Shown here in pieces: positions 7,535-7,834 of a stretch of 7,834 nt of DNA. The position numbers and the translations under genes are program-made. The notes beneath the pieces were generated by a model. It saw only the letters and a program-made list of their open reading frames with translations, did no database searches and was not told the DNA's origin. Origin of the DNA: Flavobacteriales bacterium (GTDB lineage Bacteria > Bacteroidota > Bacteroidia > Flavobacteriales_E > Vicingaceae); assembly GCA_029262915.1 (NCBI GenBank), contig JAJCYN010000284.1, positions 1-7,834 of the forward strand. Reading direction: 5' to 3'. Positions within the stretch are counted from its first letter, which is position 1. Each line of letters begins with the position of its first letter.

Positions 7535-7834
7535 TTAATTCGTTTTTTTAGCCCAAAAATCCTTTAAAGTAACTGTTCTATTAAAGATTAACTGTTCTGG
7601 AGTAGAAGCATCATCTACACAAAAATATCCTATCCGTTGAAATTGATAACGTTCTTGTGGTTTCGCATCTTTTAATGCTAATTCTATTTTACAATTGCTT
7701 AATACAGAAAGTGAATCTTTATTAATAAGTGTCTTAAAATCTACTTCTTTGTTTCCGTCTGGCGATTCAACTGTAAATAATCTATCATAAACATTTACTT
7801 GTGCAGAAACATTATGTGAAGCAGAAACCCAATG
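7535..7834 (-). CDS. glnS: Glutaminyl-tRNA synthetase, C-terminal part
   Basis: The last 99 codons and the TAA stop of a gene that continues beyond the right edge of the window. The visible protein begins HWVSASHNVSAQVNVYDRLF and ends in IFNRTVTLKDFWAKKTN. It matches the C-terminal anticodon-binding beta-barrel of bacterial GlnRS, which has the same WVSA..., YDRLF, QFQRIGYFC and FNRTV blocks. The enzyme charges tRNA-Gln in the cytosol. The protein stops soon after the barrel, so this GlnRS has no C-terminal YqeY-like extension as found in some other Bacteroidota. It is the upstream member of the minus-strand string with folB. Confidence 0.95.
   Translation of the reverse strand, partial: HWVSASHNVSAQVNVYDRLFTVESPDGNKEVDFKTLINKDSLSVLSNCKIELALKDAKPQERYQFQRIGYFCVDDASTPEQLIFNRTVTLKDFWAKKTN

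Overview
The window is an AT-rich bacterial segment that looks like Bacteroidota, most likely a flavobacterium (Flavobacteriaceae or close relative). Three things point there: protein families typical of that group (a LURP-one-like protein, a small Cys-rich CWC protein next to folB, a GlnRS without a C-terminal fusion), near absence of Shine-Dalgarno sequences before the start codons, and promoter-like boxes of the Bacteroidota type (TTTG, about 19-20 nt, TAnnTTTG). The content is mainly chromosomal housekeeping. I see no transposase, phage gene, CRISPR array, tRNA or rRNA.

Layout. Positions 1-218 are non-coding and hold an unusual cluster of inverted repeats that may be a structured RNA read on the + strand. 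Next is a saccharopine dehydrogenase-family gene (219-1358, -). It is separated by a 218-bp divergent regulatory region from a LURP-one/scramblase-like gene (1577-2242, +). That divergent region carries a perfect 14-bp palindrome, a promoter candidate for each direction and a possible 20-codon leader ORF in front of the dehydrogenase. Converging on the LURP-like gene is ligA, the NAD+-dependent DNA ligase (2312-4327, -). Divergent from ligA is a five-repeat TPR protein (4393-5043, +).

The right part is a minus-strand gene string: glnS (only its last 99 codons are in the window), folB, a CWC zinc-ribbon-like protein whose start overlaps folB, and a large polytopic glycosyltransferase-39-like membrane protein. 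Its 3' end overlaps the TPR gene tail to tail by 24 bp. The tight spacing (38 bp, overlap, 37 bp) suggests one transcript, with a possible extra promoter before the membrane protein.

The genes do not form one pathway: there is lysine/saccharopine metabolism, DNA repair and replication (LigA), translation (GlnRS), folate synthesis (FolB) and probably envelope glycan assembly (GT39-like). I found no convincing new multi-gene system. The items most worth a second look are non-coding: the structured region at 52-164 and the leader region upstream of the dehydrogenase.
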